A stretch of DNA of 64,000 nt, from contig NZ_AUYB01000103.1 in the NCBI RefSeq assembly GCF_001625655.1, positions 124,001 to 188,000 on the forward strand, given 5' to 3'. The DNA comes from Pseudoalteromonas luteoviolacea DSM 6061 (lineage in GTDB: Bacteria; Pseudomonadota; Gammaproteobacteria; Enterobacterales; Alteromonadaceae). Shown here in pieces: positions 62,443-64,000 of the stretch. The stretch's first letter is position 1. The number at the start of each line of letters is the position of its first letter. The notes beneath the pieces were generated by a model. That model ran no database searches, was not told where the DNA came from, and was given only the letters and a program-made list of their open reading frames with translations. The translations under genes and the position numbers were made by a program.

Positions 62443-62998
62443 CCAAATTGTTGAGCTAAGAACGGAGCGTCTCAGGCTGCGCCAGTGGTGTGGAGCCGAC
62501 AAAGAGTTGTTTGCAAAGATGAGTTCAGACCCAGAAGTGATGCGTTATTTCCCAGCGCTTCTATCTTCAAAAGAAAGTGATCTATTAGCGGAAAAGATAA
62601 CTGCGCTTATTGCCGAAAATGGTTATGGCTTTTGGGCTGTGACTTTGCGCAATGATAAATTGCCAGAAGAGTTTATTGGTTTTGTAGGGTTGCATTGGCA
62701 AACCCAAGTAAATCCAAGCCAGCCTTTTATGGAGATTGGTTGGAGGCTTGCTCGTCGTTACTGGAGGAGTGGATATGCTTATGAAGCAGCGCAGAAAGCG
62801 CTCTCCTTTGCATTTGAAACTCTCAAGTTAAATGAGGTTTATGCTTTTACTGCACTTTCTAATCTCCCTTCTCAAAAACTGATGAAGCGCTTGGGCATGA
62901 AAAACATGGAGCGAGATTTTCTACACCCCAGTTTGCCCACAGGCCACCCGTTGCAAGCCCACTGCTTATATAAGGTCACTGCAAGTGAAGTGACCTAA
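62420..62998 (+). CDS. GNAT-family N-acetyltransferase (RimJ/RimL type)
   Basis: This 192-residue protein has the GNAT acetyl-CoA region (WRLARRYWRSGYAYEAAQKA), then LNEVYAFTALSNLPSQKLMKRLGM, typical of RimJ/RimL-type proteins. It starts at ATG 62420, inside the sirtuin gene. Possible substrates are a ribosomal protein, another protein or a small amine. It is an unusual genetic partner for a sirtuin and suggests reversible acylation. Confidence 0.88.
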   Translation: MLSKPTLDQIVELRTERLRLRQWCGADKELFAKMSSDPEVMRYFPALLSSKESDLLAEKITALIAENGYGFWAVTLRNDKLPEEFIGFVGLHWQTQVNPSQPFMEIGWRLARRYWRSGYAYEAAQKALSFAFETLKLNEVYAFTALSNLPSQKLMKRLGMKNMERDFLHPSLPTGHPLQAHCLYKVTASEVT

Positions 62999-63002
62999 AA
63001 GC

Positions 63003-63710
63003 CTAGTGTAAATGATGTAGTGACTCCACCGGAGTTTGGTAGTAACTCGCTATCACAAGTAATGTCTGAGAGTCTTTGTCACACGATAATTTTTCCAAGG
63101 CTGACTTTACGTGATGAATATTACGTGCGTCAGGCTGCGAATTGTCTGCTCTTTGTGCTTCAATTAGTGCAAACAGAGCTGTGAGTTCGTGTTCAGGCAG
63201 TGGGCTATTGTTGAGGTTATAAATGAAATAGCACTCAATTGGCGTGAAGTTATTTTGATTGCGGACACGCAACGCTTTAACTAGCGATTCATTGCGTTCG
63301 AACAAAAGTAGTGAGCGTATGAAATTAAACGGTGGTAGAGGTTGTTCTGGGTTGGCAAATAAAGCATGGAGGAAAGTATTGCCTTGATGATTGGTTTTTG
63401 CAAAAGTTTCACTCGCTTGTAATGCAGGCATAAAAAAAGTAATTCGCTCACTATTGTTTAAGCCCGCAATTACGCCAGTTGGCAAGCCATGTGCTGCAAT
63501 ACATTGTGCAGCAATATTCTGATAATGCTCGTAATTACTAGGTTGTGACTGTGCGGTTTCGAAACAGAATTTTAGTTGCGCGGCTTGGGCTAAATCTTCA
63601 TGCTTTGCATAGGCATGACGGATTTTGTCTAAGTCTTTGCTACGGATAGCCAAAATAAAATCAGCAATTGCTTGTTCTTGTAGACTCTTGCCTTGTTGCG
63701 TCGATGTCAT
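63003..63710 (-). CDS. Ankyrin-like repeat protein of unknown function
   Basis: This 235-residue protein has at least two ankyrin-like helical hairpins (TNHQGNTFLHALFANP around residue 125; VRNQNNFTPIECYFIYN around residue 168) among other helices. It has no signal peptide. Ankyrin-type proteins usually bind other proteins; the partner is unknown. It is convergent with the acetyltransferase, 4 bp away. Confidence 0.65.
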   Translation of the reverse strand: MTSTQQGKSLQEQAIADFILAIRSKDLDKIRHAYAKHEDLAQAAQLKFCFETAQSQPSNYEHYQNIAAQCIAAHGLPTGVIAGLNNSERITFFMPALQASETFAKTNHQGNTFLHALFANPEQPLPPFNFIRSLLLFERNESLVKALRVRNQNNFTPIECYFIYNLNNSPLPEHELTALFALIEAQRADNSQPDARNIHHVKSALEKLSCDKDSQTLLVIASYYQTPVESLHHLH

Positions 63711-63866
63711 AGCCCAGTCCTCTTTCTTTTAAATACACAGGTCTATTGTATATCAATCACTTGAGATAGCGTTAAAAATAGTTTGCTCATGTCCTTTGCC
63801 TTGAAAGTAGACAAGCCGCCCCCAGTTATTAGACAGGTTAACTATGTGCTCTGAAAGGGGATTCAA

Positions 63867-64000
63867 ATGAGCTGGCAAATTGTCGTGTATACTGTATTGG
63901 CAATTGTAATATTGGCATTTCCATTATGTAAGGCAGTCAAATGGGCTAAAAAAATGCCTAAAGGGGCCTTTTTGTTTATGGCGTTGATGCCGCTTATTTC
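63867..64000 (+). CDS. Membrane protein, 3'-partial
   Basis: ATG 63867 follows AAAGGGG at 6-7 bp spacing and opens a frame that runs off the window (MSWQIVVYTVLAIVILAFPL, then a basic stretch and GAFLFMALMPLI). A hydrophobic helix, a KAVKWAKKMPK loop and a second hydrophobic helix start are visible. No family is identified. Confidence 0.6.
   Translation, partial: MSWQIVVYTVLAIVILAFPLCKAVKWAKKMPKGAFLFMALMPLI

Overview
The window looks like chromosome of a marine gammaproteobacterium, most probably Pseudoalteromonas or a close Alteromonadales relative. This rests on moderate AT-richness, a metA-metH pair with MetJ-like boxes, an imuA-imuB-dnaE2 cassette behind a consensus LexA box, nadV-nadM NAD salvage, hrpB and several diguanylate cyclases. 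It is a judgement from gene content, not a database match. No rRNA, tRNA, CRISPR array, integrase or transposase was seen.

Layout. 1-9660: the distal part of a P2-like contractile tail locus (spike, PAAR, gp25-like baseplate, sheath, tube, frameshifted chaperone E/E', a long repeat-rich tape measure, gpU, gpX and gpD homologues). No head gene is visible, so it may be a tailocin or a prophage that continues upstream. 9670-11000: an EamA transporter divergent from a tiny membrane protein around a perfect 28-bp palindrome. 11125-15945: methionine synthesis (metA, then metH cleanly split into two genes). 16278-20582: a MacB/FtsX-type ABC exporter operon plus a second, orphan ATPase. 21359-26622: periplasmic binding protein plus TPR-GGDEF pair, then hrpB. 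26733-32852: an MFS transporter, a PhoD-like phosphatase carrying fibronectin-type-II-like modules, and a chemoreceptor. 32863-38891: HMCES/YedK-like protein divergent from the SOS mutasome. 39226-43034: a secreted protein, two diguanylate cyclases and a small exported protein. 43040-47633: Ada/AlkA fusion plus Ogt, then nadV-nadM.

47752-58441 is the most unusual region. A leftward operon from a promoter near 56947 encodes a secreted NodB-type deacetylase, a GT4-like and a GT2-like glycosyltransferase, three tandem 52-54 residue peptides, an unrecognised 539-residue protein, a UDP-GlcNAc-2-epimerase-like protein, a GHMP sugar kinase and a sugar-1-phosphate nucleotidyltransferase. The peptides share a leader-like segment ending in GG and a conserved tail with the motif EPxLIRGCCxQGCC. 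They look like RiPP precursors, but no recognisable LanM, YcaO, radical-SAM or C39-transporter gene is beside them. I read this as a candidate new class of cysteine-rich, possibly glycosylated RiPP; that reading is inference.

58563-64000: small membrane proteins, a second EamA transporter behind a leader peptide with alternative hairpins, a membrane-tethered winged-helix regulator without a sensor domain, a proteasome-like Ntn hydrolase whose TTG start exposes Thr1, a cysteine-free sirtuin overlapping a GNAT acetyltransferase, an ankyrin-like protein, and a partial membrane protein at the edge.
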